A stretch of DNA of 64,000 nt from Pseudorhodoferax soli (GCF_003337555.1 NZ_QPJK01000003.1:116115-180114), one strand, 5' to 3'. Counted from the stretch's first letter, positions 7,626 through 16,475 are shown. The notes: generated by a model not told the origin, from the sequence alone. Numbers and translations are program-made.

Positions 7626-7828
7626 GGCTGCTTGCGCGGTTCGACACCGCGGATCTGGCGTTCGTTGAGGCCTTCGGCCGCCTTGCTGTCTTCGCGCACC
7701 AGTCCGTACTGGCTGTGCTCGGCCTCGGGGGCGCCGCGCTCGGCCTGCACGCCGGTGCGGGCGCCGTCGTCGGCCGCATCCGGGCGCATGTCCGCGCGTT
7801 CGCGTTCGCGGGGTTGGTTGGTGGCCAT
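7622..7828 (-). CDS. Small hydrophilic protein, stress-type
   Basis: A 68-residue, highly charged protein (MATNQPRERERADMRPDAADDG...EHSQYGLVREDSKAAEGLNERQIRGVEPRKQP) with no membrane or signal segments. It is probably disordered, like many small general-stress proteins. The ATG at 7828 is preceded by AAAGGA. It forms a two-gene unit with the downstream hypothetical gene through an ATGA overlap. No family is recognised. Confidence 0.65.
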   Translation of the reverse strand: MATNQPRERERADMRPDAADDGARTGVQAERGAPEAEHSQYGLVREDSKAAEGLNERQIRGVEPRKQP

Positions 7829-7947
7829 GGGGCGTCCTTTCAGGTGTTGGTTGAAGGTTTGGCGCAAGGCTATGCCGGGCAACGCAGCGGCGCTGTCGCG
7901 CCGGCCCGCGAGCGCGTGTAGGAAAGCCGCGCACCTGCCCGAACGCA

Positions 7948-7961
7948 GGAACGCGGTTTGC
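7948..7961 (+). promoter_or_regulatory. Sigma-54-type promoter of the aldehyde oxidoreductase operon
   Basis: GGAACGCGGTTTGC with exact GG-N10-GC spacing. The predicted start near 7973 leaves a leader of about 19 bases that contains the AAGGAG ribosome site before the ATG at 7992. Only the -24 third base (A for C) departs from the best sites in the window. Confidence 0.6.
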
Positions 7962-7991
7962 CGCCCAGGCGCCATGCACAAGGAGCCCCCC

Positions 7992-8537
7992 ATGCATTCC
8001 GACGACCAAGCCTCGGCGCCGGCCGGCCAGCCTCTGGCCCTGCGCGTGAACGGCCAGCCGCGCAGCCTGGTGCTGCAACCCTGGGTCAGCCTGCTGGACA
8101 TGCTGCGCGACCGGCTGCAGCTGACCGGCACCAAGAAGGGCTGCGACCACGGCCAGTGCGGTGCCTGCACCGTGCTCGTGGACGGCCGGCGCGAGCTGAG
8201 CTGCCTGGCACTGGCGCGCGCGGGCTGCGACATCGTGACGGTGGAGGGCCTGGCGGACGGGGAGCGCCTGTCGCCCTTGCAGCAGGCCTTCATCCGCCAC
8301 GACGCGCTGCAGTGCGGCTACTGCACGCCGGGCCAGCTGTGCTCGGCCGAGGGCCTGCTGCGCGAAGGCCAGGCGCGCACGCTGGACGAGGTGCGGGAAC
8401 TCATGAGCGGCAACCTGTGCCGCTGCGGCGCCTACGTGCAGATCGCCCAGGCCGTGGCCGAGGTGGCGTTCGGCCCGGGCCCGCATGCCAGCGAGCGCGC
8501 CGACCGGCCCATCGTGACGGGAACGGTGCCGGGATGA
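7992..8537 (+). CDS. paoA: Aldehyde oxidoreductase, 2Fe-2S subunit (PaoA/YagT type)
   Basis: A 181-residue iron-sulfur subunit of a molybdenum hydroxylase of the xanthine dehydrogenase family; it passes electrons from the Mo site to FAD. The plant-type cluster is bound by GCDHGQCGACTV plus a later Cys (about residues 52-80). The second cluster is bound by CGYCTPGQ and GNLCRCGAY (about 115-150). The E. coli counterpart PaoA carries a Tat signal; none is present here, so this enzyme is probably cytoplasmic. The ATG at 7992 has AAGGAG seven bases upstream. It overlaps the next gene by ATGA. Confidence 0.88.
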   Translation: MHSDDQASAPAGQPLALRVNGQPRSLVLQPWVSLLDMLRDRLQLTGTKKGCDHGQCGACTVLVDGRRELSCLALARAGCDIVTVEGLADGERLSPLQQAFIRHDALQCGYCTPGQLCSAEGLLREGQARTLDEVRELMSGNLCRCGAYVQIAQAVAEVAFGPGPHASERADRPIVTGTVPG

Positions 8538-9586
8538 ACCCGTTCGACTACGTGCAGGCGGCCGATGCAGAGCAGGCGCTCGCGCTGGTCGCCGAGGCCG
8601 GGCCGGGCGGCGATGCGGCGCAGGCGCCGCGCTTCATCGCGGGCGGCACCAATGTGCTGGACCTCATGAAGGAGAACGTGCTGCGGCCCGCGCGGCTCGT
8701 CGACCTGAAGCGCCTGCCGCTCGACCGCATCGAGGCGCTGCCCGATGGCAGCCTGCGCCTGGGCGCCCTGGCGCGCAATGCCGACACGGCCTACGACCCG
8801 CGCGTGCGCGCGGCCTTGCCGCTGCTGTCCAGCGCGATCCTGGCCGGCGCCTCGCCGCAGATCCGCAACATGGCCAGCAACGGCGGCAACCTGCTGCAGC
8901 GCACGCGCTGCCTGTACTTCTACGACACGGGCACCCCGTGCAACAAGCGCACGCCGGGTGCCGGCTGCGCCGCCATCGGCGGCCTGGCGCGCCAGCATGC
9001 GGTGCTGGGCGCCAGCGCGGCGTGCATCGCCACCCATCCCTCGGACATGTGCGTGGCCCTGGCGGCGCTGGACGCCCGGGTGGAGCTGCGTGCGCTGCGC
9101 GGCACGCGCACCGTCGCGCTCGTGGACTTCCACCGCCTGCCGCAGGACCAGCCCGAGCGCGATACCGTGCTGGCGCCCGGCGAACTGGTCGAGGCCATCG
9201 TGGTGCCGCCTTCGCGCCAGTACGCGGCCCACAGCGTCTACCTCAAGCTGCGCGAGCGCCAGTCCTACGCCTTCGCGCTGGTCTCGGTGGCGGCGGCGCT
9301 GGACCTCGCGCCGGACGGCCGCATCCGCAGCGCGCGCCTGGCGCTGGGCGGCGTGGCCCACAAGCCCTGGCGCCTGCCCGCGGCCGAGGCGCTGCTGGCC
9401 GGCCAGCTGCCCGCTACCGCGCTGTTCGAGGCGGTGGCCGCCCGGGTGCTCGAAGGCGCGCGGCCGCAGGGCGTGGGCCTTGGCTGCAACGCCTTCAAGA
9501 TCCCGATGGCGCGCCGCGCCATCGTGCGTGCGCTGGGCCAGGCCGTCCAGGGCACGGTGACCAACACCGGAGACAACACGGCATGA
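8534..9586 (+). CDS. paoB: Aldehyde oxidoreductase, FAD-binding subunit (PaoB/YagS type)
   Basis: A 350-residue FAD subunit. The FAD loop is FIAGGTNVLDLMKENV (about residues 35-50). ASPQIRNMASNGGNLLQRTRC precedes a cysteine-rich insert (LYFYDTGTPCNKRTPGAGC) that matches the extra 4Fe-4S site of E. coli PaoB. The C-terminal CO-dehydrogenase flavoprotein domain is complete. Start and stop each overlap the neighbouring genes by four bases, so the three subunits are translationally coupled. Confidence 0.88.
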   Translation: MNPFDYVQAADAEQALALVAEAGPGGDAAQAPRFIAGGTNVLDLMKENVLRPARLVDLKRLPLDRIEALPDGSLRLGALARNADTAYDPRVRAALPLLSSAILAGASPQIRNMASNGGNLLQRTRCLYFYDTGTPCNKRTPGAGCAAIGGLARQHAVLGASAACIATHPSDMCVALAALDARVELRALRGTRTVALVDFHRLPQDQPERDTVLAPGELVEAIVVPPSRQYAAHSVYLKLRERQSYAFALVSVAAALDLAPDGRIRSARLALGGVAHKPWRLPAAEALLAGQLPATALFEAVAARVLEGARPQGVGLGCNAFKIPMARRAIVRALGQAVQGTVTNTGDNTA

Positions 9587-11940
9587 ACCCGCTCCCGACG
9601 TCCCAGCCGCTGCAGGCCCGACCCATTGCCGAGCCCGGCACCGGCCCGGTGGGCCCCGGCGATGCGCCGGCCCGCGTGGACGGCCGTGTCAAGGTCACCG
9701 GCCAGGCGCGCTACGCGGCCGACCACGGCGCACCGGATATGCTGTTCGGCGTGGTGGTCAACAGCACGGTCGCGCGCGGGCGCATCGAGGCGCTGGAGAC
9801 GGCCGCCGCGCTGGCCGTGCCAGGCGTGGTGGCCGTGCTCTCGCACCTGAACCGGCCGCGCAGCCGCCGGCTGGACCTGTTCTACAAGGACATGACGGCT
9901 CCGTCCGGCTCGCCGTTCAAGCCCTTGCATGGCGACACCGTGCTCTACAGCGGCCAGCCCGTGGCGCTGGTGCTGGCAGAGAGCTTCGAGGCGGCGCGCC
10001 ATGCCGCCTCGCTGGTCACGCTGCGCTATGCGCCGCTGCCGCACGACACGGACCTGCTGGCCAACCTGGAACGCGTGCACCGGCCCAGCCGGCTCAAGGC
10101 CGGCTACTCGCCTCCGCCCCAGCCCACCGGCGACGCGCAGGCCGCCTTCGAGGCCGCGGCCGTCCGCGTCGATGCGCAGTTCTACGCCGGGCCCGAGCAC
10201 CACAACCCGATGGAGATGCACGCCAGCACGGTGCTGCGCGACGCCGACGGCCACCTGACGGTGCACGACAAGAACCAGGGCGCGCAGAACTGCCGCTGGG
10301 TGGTCTCGCATGTCTTCGGGCTGTCCAGGCGGCAGCTGACGGTGCGCAACGCCTATGTGGGCGGGGCCTTCGGCTCGGGCCTGCGGCCGCAGTACAACCT
10401 GCTGCTGGCGATGATGGCGGCGCTGCAGTGCCAGCGCCCGGTGCGCGTGGTGCTCACGCGCCAGCAGATGTTCACCTTCGGGCACCGGCCCGAGACCTGG
10501 CAGCGCGTGCGGCTGGCGGCGCAGGCCGACGGCCGGCTCACGGCCGTGCTGCACGACGCCATCGCCGCCACCTCGCGCCTGGAGGACTACGTCGAGGTCG
10601 TCGTCAACTGGTCGGGCCAGCTGTACCGCTGCGACAACCTGCGCCTGCGCTACGGCCTGGTGCGGCTGGACCAGTACACGCCCATCGACATGCGCGCGCC
10701 CGGCGCGGCCCATGGCCTGCATGCGCTGGAGGTGGCCATGGACGAGCTGGCCCACGCCCTGGCGATGGACCCGCTCACGCTGCGGCTGGTGAACCATGCC
10801 GAGCGCGATGCCGCGCGTGGCCTGCCGTACTCCAGCAAGGAGCTGCGCAGCTGCTATGCCGAGGGTGCCGCGCGCTTCGGCTGGGACCGGCGCCCGCCGG
10901 CGCCGCGCAGCATGCGCCAAGGCCATGAACTCGTCGGCTGGGGCATGGCCACGGGCCAGTGGGATGCGATGCAGATGTTCGCGCGCGCCAGCGCCGTGCT
11001 GCACGCCGACGGCCGGCTGGTGGTGGCCAGCGCGGCCAGCGACATCGGCACCGGCACCTACACCGTGATGGCGCAGATCGCCGCGGGGGCCATGGGGCTG
11101 CCGCTGGAGCAGGTGGAGTTCCGGCTCGGCGACTCCACGCTGCCGGTGGCGCCGGTGGAGGGCGGCTCCTCGCACGTGACCACGGTGGGCTCGGCCGTCG
11201 AAGGCGTGTGCGAGAAGCTGCAGCGCCAGCTGCTGCGGCTGGCGCGCGAGCTGCCGGACTCGCCGTTCTCGGGCGCCCGCTGGTCCGACGTGCGCTTCGC
11301 CGAAGGCGCCATCGTGCTGCGCGGCGGCACGGCGCTGCCGTACCCGCGGCTGCTGGCACTGGCCGGCCGCACGCACGTGCAGGAGAAGTACCTGATGCTG
11401 CCGCGGCTGCTGCAGCAGAAGAAGTACGTGCGCGCCGTGCACTCGGCGGTGTTCTGCGAGGTGCGCGTGGACGAGGACTTCGGCACCGTGCGCGTGACGC
11501 GCGTGGTCAGCGCGGTGGCGGCCGGCCGCATCGTCAACCCGCGGCTGGCGCGCAGCCAGGTGATGGGCGGCATCGTCTGGGGCATCGGGCAGGCGCTGCA
11601 CGAGGAGACGCTGGCCGACCACCGGCTGGGCCGCTTCATGAACCACAACTTCGCCGAGTACCACATCGCGACCAATGCCGACGTGCACGACATCGAGGTG
11701 GTGTTCGTCCCCGAGGACGACCGCATCGTGAGCCGGCTGGGCGCCAAGGGCGTGGGCGAGATCGGCATCGTGGGCGTGGCCGCGGCCATCTCCAACGCGA
11801 TCTTCCACGCCACGGGACGCCGGCTGCGCTCCACGCCCATGACGCCGGACAAGGTGATGGCGCCATCGCCCGAATGGCCCGCGGGCGATGGCGCCACCGG
11901 CCTGCCGCTGGTGCCGCCGGCCACGCACGAGCCCGGCTGA
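9583..11940 (+). CDS. paoC: Aldehyde oxidoreductase, molybdopterin-binding subunit (PaoC/YagR type)
   Basis: A 785-residue catalytic subunit binding the molybdenum cofactor, probably as a cytosine dinucleotide form. It oxidises aldehydes to acids. The N-terminal domain begins ARVDGRVKVTGQARYAADH. Cofactor-binding glycine-rich loops include GGAFGSGLRPQYN. The catalytic glutamate lies in KGVGEIGIVG (about Glu726). Length is normal for PaoC (about 730-790). No dedicated chaperone of the PaoD/XdhC type follows in the window, so maturation must rely on a gene elsewhere. Confidence 0.88.
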   Translation: MNPLPTSQPLQARPIAEPGTGPVGPGDAPARVDGRVKVTGQARYAADHGAPDMLFGVVVNSTVARGRIEALETAAALAVPGVVAVLSHLNRPRSRRLDLFYKDMTAPSGSPFKPLHGDTVLYSGQPVALVLAESFEAARHAASLVTLRYAPLPHDTDLLANLERVHRPSRLKAGYSPPPQPTGDAQAAFEAAAVRVDAQFYAGPEHHNPMEMHASTVLRDADGHLTVHDKNQGAQNCRWVVSHVFGLSRRQLTVRNAYVGGAFGSGLRPQYNLLLAMMAALQCQRPVRVVLTRQQMFTFGHRPETWQRVRLAAQADGRLTAVLHDAIAATSRLEDYVEVVVNWSGQLYRCDNLRLRYGLVRLDQYTPIDMRAPGAAHGLHALEVAMDELAHALAMDPLTLRLVNHAERDAARGLPYSSKELRSCYAEGAARFGWDRRPPAPRSMRQGHELVGWGMATGQWDAMQMFARASAVLHADGRLVVASAASDIGTGTYTVMAQIAAGAMGLPLEQVEFRLGDSTLPVAPVEGGSSHVTTVGSAVEGVCEKLQRQLLRLARELPDSPFSGARWSDVRFAEGAIVLRGGTALPYPRLLALAGRTHVQEKYLMLPRLLQQKKYVRAVHSAVFCEVRVDEDFGTVRVTRVVSAVAAGRIVNPRLARSQVMGGIVWGIGQALHEETLADHRLGRFMNHNFAEYHIATNADVHDIEVVFVPEDDRIVSRLGAKGVGEIGIVGVAAAISNAIFHATGRRLRSTPMTPDKVMAPSPEWPAGDGATGLPLVPPATHEPG

Positions 11941-11963
11941 GCCGCCAGGCGCTGCGGCGGCCG

Positions 11964-11978
11964 GCCAGGCGGCCTGGC
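11964..11978. terminator. Candidate hairpin between convergent genes
   Basis: A GC-rich 6-bp stem (gccagg/cctggc) with a 3-base loop lies in the 45-base gap between paoC and the convergent gene. No T-run follows on either side, so it is only a possible bidirectional stop. Confidence 0.3.
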
Positions 11979-11985
11979 GGCCTGG

Positions 11986-12246
11986 CTAGTCCGGCGGTGC
12001 CGGCCGGCTCGGCAGTTCGCCGGCGTGGGCCCGGATGCGGTCGACGCAGCCCGCGAGGTCGGGGATCAGGGCGAGCGAATCCAGTGCCAGCAGCAGCACG
12101 TCGCGGCTGAGCCGGCAGCTGTCGTGCATCCTGAGGAGCTTGTCCAGCAGGTCGTCGGCCAGCGCGTGCATCTCGTCCGATGCCTCGGCCGAGGCCAGTG
12201 CGTGCCGGCACTGCTCCAACTGCTCGCGGGTCACGTGTCGGTGCAT
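11986..12246 (-). CDS. Small hypothetical helical protein
   Basis: An 86-residue, alpha-helical, cytoplasmic protein (MHRHVTREQLEQCRHALASAEASDEMHALADDLLDKLLRMHDSCRLSRDVLLLALDSL). No signal or membrane segment is seen, and two cysteines lie far apart. The ATG at 12246 fits where the amphipathic helices begin. No family is recognised. A sigma-54-type element lies about 300 bases upstream, with a strong inverted repeat in between. Confidence 0.6.
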   Translation of the reverse strand: MHRHVTREQLEQCRHALASAEASDEMHALADDLLDKLLRMHDSCRLSRDVLLLALDSLALIPDLAGCVDRIRAHAGELPSRPAPPD

Positions 12247-12515
12247 GGCTCTGGGGGGAGGCGGTGCCGTCGGTGCCGGGCGGGCCGCATCTGGTTGTTG
12301 CTGCTGGGTGCTGGCCGGGGCCGGGAAGGCGGTCCGGCGACTGTACGCGGACTTTCGTGCAGGACAGCCATGTCCATGGCTTCGGCAGGTGCAAGGGCAA
12401 AGGGCGGCGTGGCGCCGGTCCCCGCCCCGCGTGGCCCGCAGGCTGTTGCACGGCCCTGGCCGGGGCCAGGTGCGCGGGCGGTGGTGCAGATGGTGTGCTC
12501 CCGCGTGGTGGTGCA

Positions 12516-12536
12516 CCGCCGGCACCGTGCCGGCGG
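12516..12536 (-). repeat. Perfect 10-bp inverted repeat in a presumed leader RNA
   Basis: ccgccggcac (12516-12525) and gtgccggcgg (12527-12536) are perfect inverted arms around a single base. If transcription begins about 12 bases past the sigma-54-type element at 12551, this hairpin is at the extreme 5' end of the RNA. It could protect the RNA or act as a protein site on DNA. Confidence 0.5.
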
Positions 12537-12550
12537 CTCGCCGTAGCGAG

Positions 12551-12564
12551 GCAAGCCGCGTGCC
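12551..12564 (-). promoter_or_regulatory. Sigma-54-type promoter element downstream of the DUF2243 gene
   Basis: Minus strand GGCACGCGGCTTGC with exact GG-N10-GC spacing. It lies just after the DUF2243 stop codon and points toward 12246. Predicted transcription start is near 12539. Confidence 0.55.
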
Positions 12565-12570
12565 CGGCCT

Positions 12571-13353
12571 TCAGCGCGGGGCCGGGCGCGTCCAGCCCAG
12601 GCAGCCGGCCAGCGGGCCCTGGCCGACCAGCAGGGCCCCATCGCCCAGCAGCCGCCAGGCCTGGTGCGGCTGCGCCATCTGCACCGCCCAGACCCCATCG
12701 CGGGCCCACAGCACGCGCGCATCCAGCCGCGCCAGCGCGTCGAAGGCGCGGGCGCCCGCGGTGCCGGGCGCGAAGACCACGAGCACCTGGTCGGCGTCGG
12801 CCGCAGGCAGGGCCGCCAGCGGGCCGGCCAGCAGGGCCGCCAGGCCGAGCGCCACGGCGCCGCTGCGGCCATGGCCGGCGCCCGGGCCCGGTCCAGCGGC
12901 GGGCGGCGGTCGGCGCCGCCACCACAGCGCGATCGCCAGTGGCAGCAGGCCGAAGGCCGCGAGCCAGCCCAGGTCCCAGGGCAGCGGATCGGCCACGTCC
13001 ATGCGCACGCGGTGCAGGCCCAGCAGCCAGTGCGAGAGCAGGGCGTCGAGCACATGCCACAGGCCGAAGCCGACCAGGGCGGCGCTGCCCAGCACGCGCC
13101 CGGCCGCGGGCCCGCTCAAGGCCCGCCGCGCGCGCCACAGCAGGGCCAGGCCCAGCAGCGCCAGGAGGTACATGAGGGCATGGAACAGCCCGTCCGCCAG
13201 CAGCTGCAGGCGCAGGTCGCGCACGCGCTCCAGGCCCGACAGCAGGTGGTGCCACTGCAGGACCTGGTGCAGCACGATGCCGTCGAAGAAGCCGCCCAGC
13301 GCGATGCCGAGCAGCAGGGCGGCGCGCCCGGGCGCGGGTGCCGGTGCCGTCAT
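12571..13353 (-). CDS. DUF2243 membrane protein with extra C-terminal domain
   Basis: A 260-residue inner-membrane protein. The first 150 residues have four helices and the signature GIALGGFFDGIVLHQVLQWHHLLS, with histidines typical of DUF2243. A second hydrophobic segment (about 165-185) leads to a soluble C-terminal tail with no recognised fold. DUF2243 is usually about 150-170 residues, so the tail is an addition. Function is unknown; conserved histidines hint at metal or haem binding. It ends just upstream of a sigma-54-type promoter. Confidence 0.8.
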   Translation of the reverse strand: MTAPAPAPGRAALLLGIALGGFFDGIVLHQVLQWHHLLSGLERVRDLRLQLLADGLFHALMYLLALLGLALLWRARRALSGPAAGRVLGSAALVGFGLWHVLDALLSHWLLGLHRVRMDVADPLPWDLGWLAAFGLLPLAIALWWRRRPPPAAGPGPGAGHGRSGAVALGLAALLAGPLAALPAADADQVLVVFAPGTAGARAFDALARLDARVLWARDGVWAVQMAQPHQAWRLLGDGALLVGQGPLAGCLGWTRPAPR

Positions 13354-13365
13354 GCCGCGCCGCGC

Positions 13366-13656
13366 CTACTTCGGCGTGCCCAGGATGCTGCCGGAGTCGC
13401 TGTCGCGCGGCGTGCTGCTGCCCTTGCGGTAGCCGGGCGGGTGCTTCTCGTCCCGCTCGGACCGGGGCGCTGCGCTGGCCGACGCGGCGGAACTGGGCGG
13501 GCGCGGCGTGCCCGCGCGCGTGGTGCCGTCCTGGCGCGGGTTGGACCCTTCGCCCACGGTGGGGCGCGGCGGGCTGCTGGTGTTCTGGGCGTGCAGCGGT
13601 GGCAGCAGGGCGCCGAGCAGGGCTGCAGCGGCGGTGAGCGTTCGGACAGTGCGCAT
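13366..13656 (-). CDS. Small secreted or periplasmic hypothetical protein
   Basis: A 96-residue protein with a Sec signal peptide (MRTVRTLTAAAALLGALLPPLHAQ, cleavage probably after HA). The rest is a low-complexity Ser/Pro/Arg-rich chain (SPPRPTVGEGSNPRQ...HPPGYRKGSSTPRDS). No domain is recognised. A GGAG motif lies about ten bases before the ATG. The upstream sequence resembles that of the DUF4142 gene, suggesting similar expression of the two periplasmic products. Confidence 0.6.
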   Translation of the reverse strand: MRTVRTLTAAAALLGALLPPLHAQNTSSPPRPTVGEGSNPRQDGTTRAGTPRPPSSAASASAAPRSERDEKHPPGYRKGSSTPRDSDSGSILGTPK

Positions 13657-13713
13657 GGTGTGGTTCTCCGGTGGTGGGCGGCGGTCAAGGGGTGCGTGCT
13701 GGCGTCCGGGTCG

Positions 13714-14394
13714 TCAGCCCGGGGTGCGCGGCGCCTCGCGCTCGCGCGCGCTGCCGGGCGGACGGCCGGCGGCCAGCTGGCGCGCCTGCGCGAGATGGCG
13801 CTGCAGCATGGGCAGGTGCTTGCGCGCGAAGGCGCGCACGTCGGCATCGCCGGCCTTGTCGGCGGCCTCCGTGAAGCGCTCGACCGCGTCGGCGTAGGCA
13901 TCGGTGTCCAGGTGCTCGCGGTAGCGCCCGTCGAACTCGCCGTGGTCGGCCCCTTCCAGACGGCGCAGCTGCGCGCGCAGCACCATGGACGGGCCTTCCG
14001 GCAATTCCACGCCCTTGCGTTCGGCCAGGCGCCGCAGCTCGGTCTCGCTGCGCGCGAAGTCCTCGGCCAGCCGGCGTGCGAAGGCCGCCAACTGCGGGTC
14101 CTTGGCCTTCTGCGCGGCCAGGCGGGCGGCGGGCACCTCGGCCATGGCGAGCTTGGCCGCATCGTTGAGGAAGGTGGTGTCCACGCGCGTGAGGAAGGCC
14201 TGCTCGCGGCCCTTGCGCACGCCGTCCTCGCCCGCGAACTCCGGGCCGTTGTCGGGCCGGGTGTTGCGCGTCGCATCGGCGGCGCGGTGGCCGGCCCCCA
14301 GGCCGGTGTCGGGCTGGGCGTGCGCGGCCAGGGCCACGCACAGGGCCAGGCCGGTGGCGGCGTGCAGCAGCGGCTGCGGGAAGGGGGCGGTCAT
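13714..14394 (-). CDS. DUF4142 periplasmic protein
   Basis: A 226-residue protein with a signal peptide (residues 1-27, ending AAHA). A ferritin-like four-helix DUF4142 domain (about 60-205) follows, including FLNDAAKLAMAEVPAARLAAQKAKDPQLAAFARRLAEDFARSETEL and ADADVRAFARKHLPMLQRHL. These proteins are exported and linked to envelope stress, but their chemistry is unknown. The C-terminus is Arg/Pro-rich. The ATG at 14394 follows a GGAG. Confidence 0.82.
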   Translation of the reverse strand: MTAPFPQPLLHAATGLALCVALAAHAQPDTGLGAGHRAADATRNTRPDNGPEFAGEDGVRKGREQAFLTRVDTTFLNDAAKLAMAEVPAARLAAQKAKDPQLAAFARRLAEDFARSETELRRLAERKGVELPEGPSMVLRAQLRRLEGADHGEFDGRYREHLDTDAYADAVERFTEAADKAGDADVRAFARKHLPMLQRHLAQARQLAAGRPPGSAREREAPRTPG

Positions 14395-14533
14395 GGTGCT
14401 GTACTCCGGTGGCATCGTCGCCGCCCATGCTCGGCCCGCGCGGGGCCTGCGCCTGTCTAGCGAAGGCGAAGCCGCTTGTAGGAGCCGGGCCTGTCCGCAG
14501 GTGTGCGCGCGTCCTTCCCCGCGGGACAGGCGC

Positions 14534-15295
14534 TCAGGGTGCCGGGGGGCTGCGCCGCAGCAGGTAGGTGTCCATGATCCAGCCGTGCGCCACGCGCGCG
14601 CTGTCGCGCAGGCGGGCGATGGGCCCGGCCACATCGGCCAGCGGGCCGTGCCGCAGCAGCTGCTGCGGCAGCCCGAGGTAGGCACCCCACCAGATCGACA
14701 CGCCGGCGGTCTCCAGGCCGCGGAAGGCGCAGCGCCCGTCCAGCAGCACCGCCACGGTGTCGGCACCGGCGGGCCAACCGCCCGTCTCCAGCCGCCGCCC
14801 GGTGGTGACCGTGACGGGGCTGTTGATGGCGTTGAGCGGGATGGCGTGCGCGGCCGTCAACGCCTGCAGCGCCGTGATGCCGGGCACGACGCTGGTGCGC
14901 AGTGCGGTCCGGCGTGCCAGCCGTTCGGCGATGCGCAGCGTGCTGTCGTACAGCGAGGGGTCGCCCCAAACCAGCAGGGCCAGCCGCCCGCCGCCGGGCA
15001 GGTGCACGGCGATGGCCGCCAGCCAGGCCTCGGCGATCGCGTCGTGCCAGCGTTCGACGGCACCGGCGTAGTCGCTCTCTGCACCCTCGCGCACCGGCAT
15101 GTCGAAGAAGGCGATGCGCGTGCCCGTGGTGACGACGGCCGAGCAGATCGCCAGCCGGACGTCCGCCAGGTCGGCCTTGCCTTCGCCCTTGCGCGGGATG
15201 AGGATCAGGTCGGCCGCGTTGAGCGCGCGCTCGCCCTGCCGCGTGATGTGGTCGGGATGGCCGGTGCCGATGCCGACCAGCGCCAGCTCGATCAT
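14534..15295 (-). CDS. cobF: Precorrin-6A synthase (deacetylating)
   Basis: A 253-residue S-adenosylmethionine-dependent methyltransferase of the tetrapyrrole class. In the aerobic cobalamin pathway it methylates C1 of precorrin-5 and releases the acetyl group, giving precorrin-6A. The N-terminus is [17 protein letters not shown]. The substrate loop is [12 protein letters not shown], and [21 protein letters not shown] follows. The ATG at 15295 overlaps the cobM stop (ATGA). It is the last gene of the minus-strand cob block. CobF is found only in the oxygen-dependent route. Confidence 0.92.
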   Translation of the reverse strand: MIELALVGIGTGHPDHITRQGERALNAADLILIPRKGEGKADLADVRLAICSAVVTTGTRIAFFDMPVREGAESDYAGAVERWHDAIAEAWLAAIAVHLPGGGRLALLVWGDPSLYDSTLRIAERLARRTALRTSVVPGITALQALTAAHAIPLNAINSPVTVTTGRRLETGGWPAGADTVAVLLDGRCAFRGLETAGVSIWWGAYLGLPQQLLRHGPLADVAGPIARLRDSARVAHGWIMDTYLLRRSPPAP

Positions 15296-16080
15296 GCGTC
15301 GCCGCCCGCGGGAAAGCGCGGCGTGGCGCCCAGCGGGCGGTAGCGGCGGTCGTAGTCGGCGGCGTAGAGCCGGCTCGTGCCGAAGTCCTCGGCGCCGAGG
15401 TTGGCGCCGACCAGGATCAGCGCGGTGCGGTCCATGGTCTGGCCGACCTCGGCCTCGATGCTGGCCAGCGTGCCGCGCACCACGCGCTCGTCGGGCCAGC
15501 TGGCGCGCCAGACCACGGCCACCGGGCAGTCGGGCCCGTAGAACGGCAGCAGTTCGGCCACCACGCCCGCCAGCACATGGATGGACAGGTGGATCGCCAG
15601 CGTCGCGCCGGTCGCCGCGAAGCGGGCCAGGGCCTCGCCCTCGGGCATGGACGAGGCGCGGCCCGAGGTGCGCGTCAGCACCACCGACTGCGCCCGCCCG
15701 GGCAGGGTCAGTTCCTGCGCCAGCGTGGCGGCCGCCGCGGCGAAGGACGGCACGCCCGGCGTGACCGTGAACGGGATGCCGAGCGCGCGCAGGCGGCGCA
15801 GCTGCTCGCCCATGGCCGACCAGACGGACACATCGCCCGAGTGCAGGCGCGCCACGTCCTGGCCGGCGGCGTGCGCGGCGCGCAGGGTCTCGACGATCTC
15901 GTCGAGCGACAGCGGCGCGGTGTTGACCACGCGCGCGCCCGGCGGGCAGAAGGCCAGCACGCCCTCGGGCACGAGCGAGCCTGCGTAGAGGCAGACGGGG
16001 CAGGCGGCGATCAGGTCGCGGCCGCGCAGGGTCAGCAGGTCGGGGGCGCCGGGGCCGGCGCCGATGAAGTGGACGGTCAT
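15292..16080 (-). CDS. cobM: Precorrin-4 C11-methyltransferase
   Basis: A 262-residue tetrapyrrole methyltransferase. Key segments are [18 protein letters not shown] at the N-terminus, [28 protein letters not shown], and [14 protein letters not shown], which is typical of CobM/CbiF. It converts precorrin-4 to precorrin-5. Its start overlaps the cobE stop and its stop overlaps the cobF start, both by four bases. Confidence 0.93.
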   Translation of the reverse strand: MTVHFIGAGPGAPDLLTLRGRDLIAACPVCLYAGSLVPEGVLAFCPPGARVVNTAPLSLDEIVETLRAAHAAGQDVARLHSGDVSVWSAMGEQLRRLRALGIPFTVTPGVPSFAAAAATLAQELTLPGRAQSVVLTRTSGRASSMPEGEALARFAATGATLAIHLSIHVLAGVVAELLPFYGPDCPVAVVWRASWPDERVVRGTLASIEAEVGQTMDRTALILVGANLGAEDFGTSRLYAADYDRRYRPLGATPRFPAGGDA

Positions 16081-16475
16081 GGTTCGCAGGGGTCGGTGGG
16101 ATGGGGCCGGGCCGCGGCCAAGGCCGCCGTGGCCTGCCGGTCGCTGGAGACGGCGCGTGTTGCGAGCAGCCGCGCGCCGGGCCCGGCGGCCGCCAGCGCG
16201 GCGGCCTCGGCCAGGCTGCGCCCGCCGTAGCGCGCGGGCGCGAAGGCACTGGGTGTGGCGGGCTGCGCGGCCAGCAGGGGCAGGGGCACGCCGACCAGCG
16301 GCAGGCGCAGCTCCGCGGCGAACTGCGCCAGGGCGGCACTGTCCATCTTGTCTTGCGCCGTGGCCACGGCGCGCAGCACGGGCGGGGCCGGCAGCGCGGC
16401 GCAGGCGGCGCGCAGCGCATCGTGCAGCGACGCGGCGCCGGCGCCGGAATGGAAGCCCACGCCCAGCACCGTCAC
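16077..16475 (-). CDS. cobE: Cobalamin biosynthesis protein CobE (CbiG C-terminal-like)
   Basis: A 132-residue protein with the start [13 protein letters not shown] and the conserved segments [28 protein letters not shown] and [20 protein letters not shown]. These match the CobE/CbiG C-terminal domain. Its exact step in the aerobic pathway is not settled. The start is a GTG that overlaps the cobL stop as GTGA, and the first family residues begin there. It overlaps cobM downstream. Confidence 0.85.
   Translation of the reverse strand: MTVLGVGFHSGAGAASLHDALRAACAALPAPPVLRAVATAQDKMDSAALAQFAAELRLPLVGVPLPLLAAQPATPSAFAPARYGGRSLAEAAALAAAGPGARLLATRAVSSDRQATAALAAARPHPTDPCEP

Larger units (their letters stand above)
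12247..12570. other. Intergenic region with a sigma-54-type promoter and a leader hairpin
   Basis: No convincing gene is seen. It holds the minus-strand promoter element at 12551-12564 and a 10-bp inverted repeat at 12516-12536 just inside the presumed transcript. Up to about 290 bases of untranslated leader would precede the ATG at 12246. Confidence 0.5.

Noticed and set aside
7862-7876. Minus-strand GGCATAGCCTTGC upstream of the 7828 gene
   Set aside because: GG and GC are nine bases apart, and sigma-54 promoters do not tolerate this shift well.
12247-12400. Possible small minus-strand gene starting MDMAVLHESPRTV
   Set aside because: No ribosome site, low-complexity Pro/Arg sequence and no conserved look; treated as leader or intergenic DNA.
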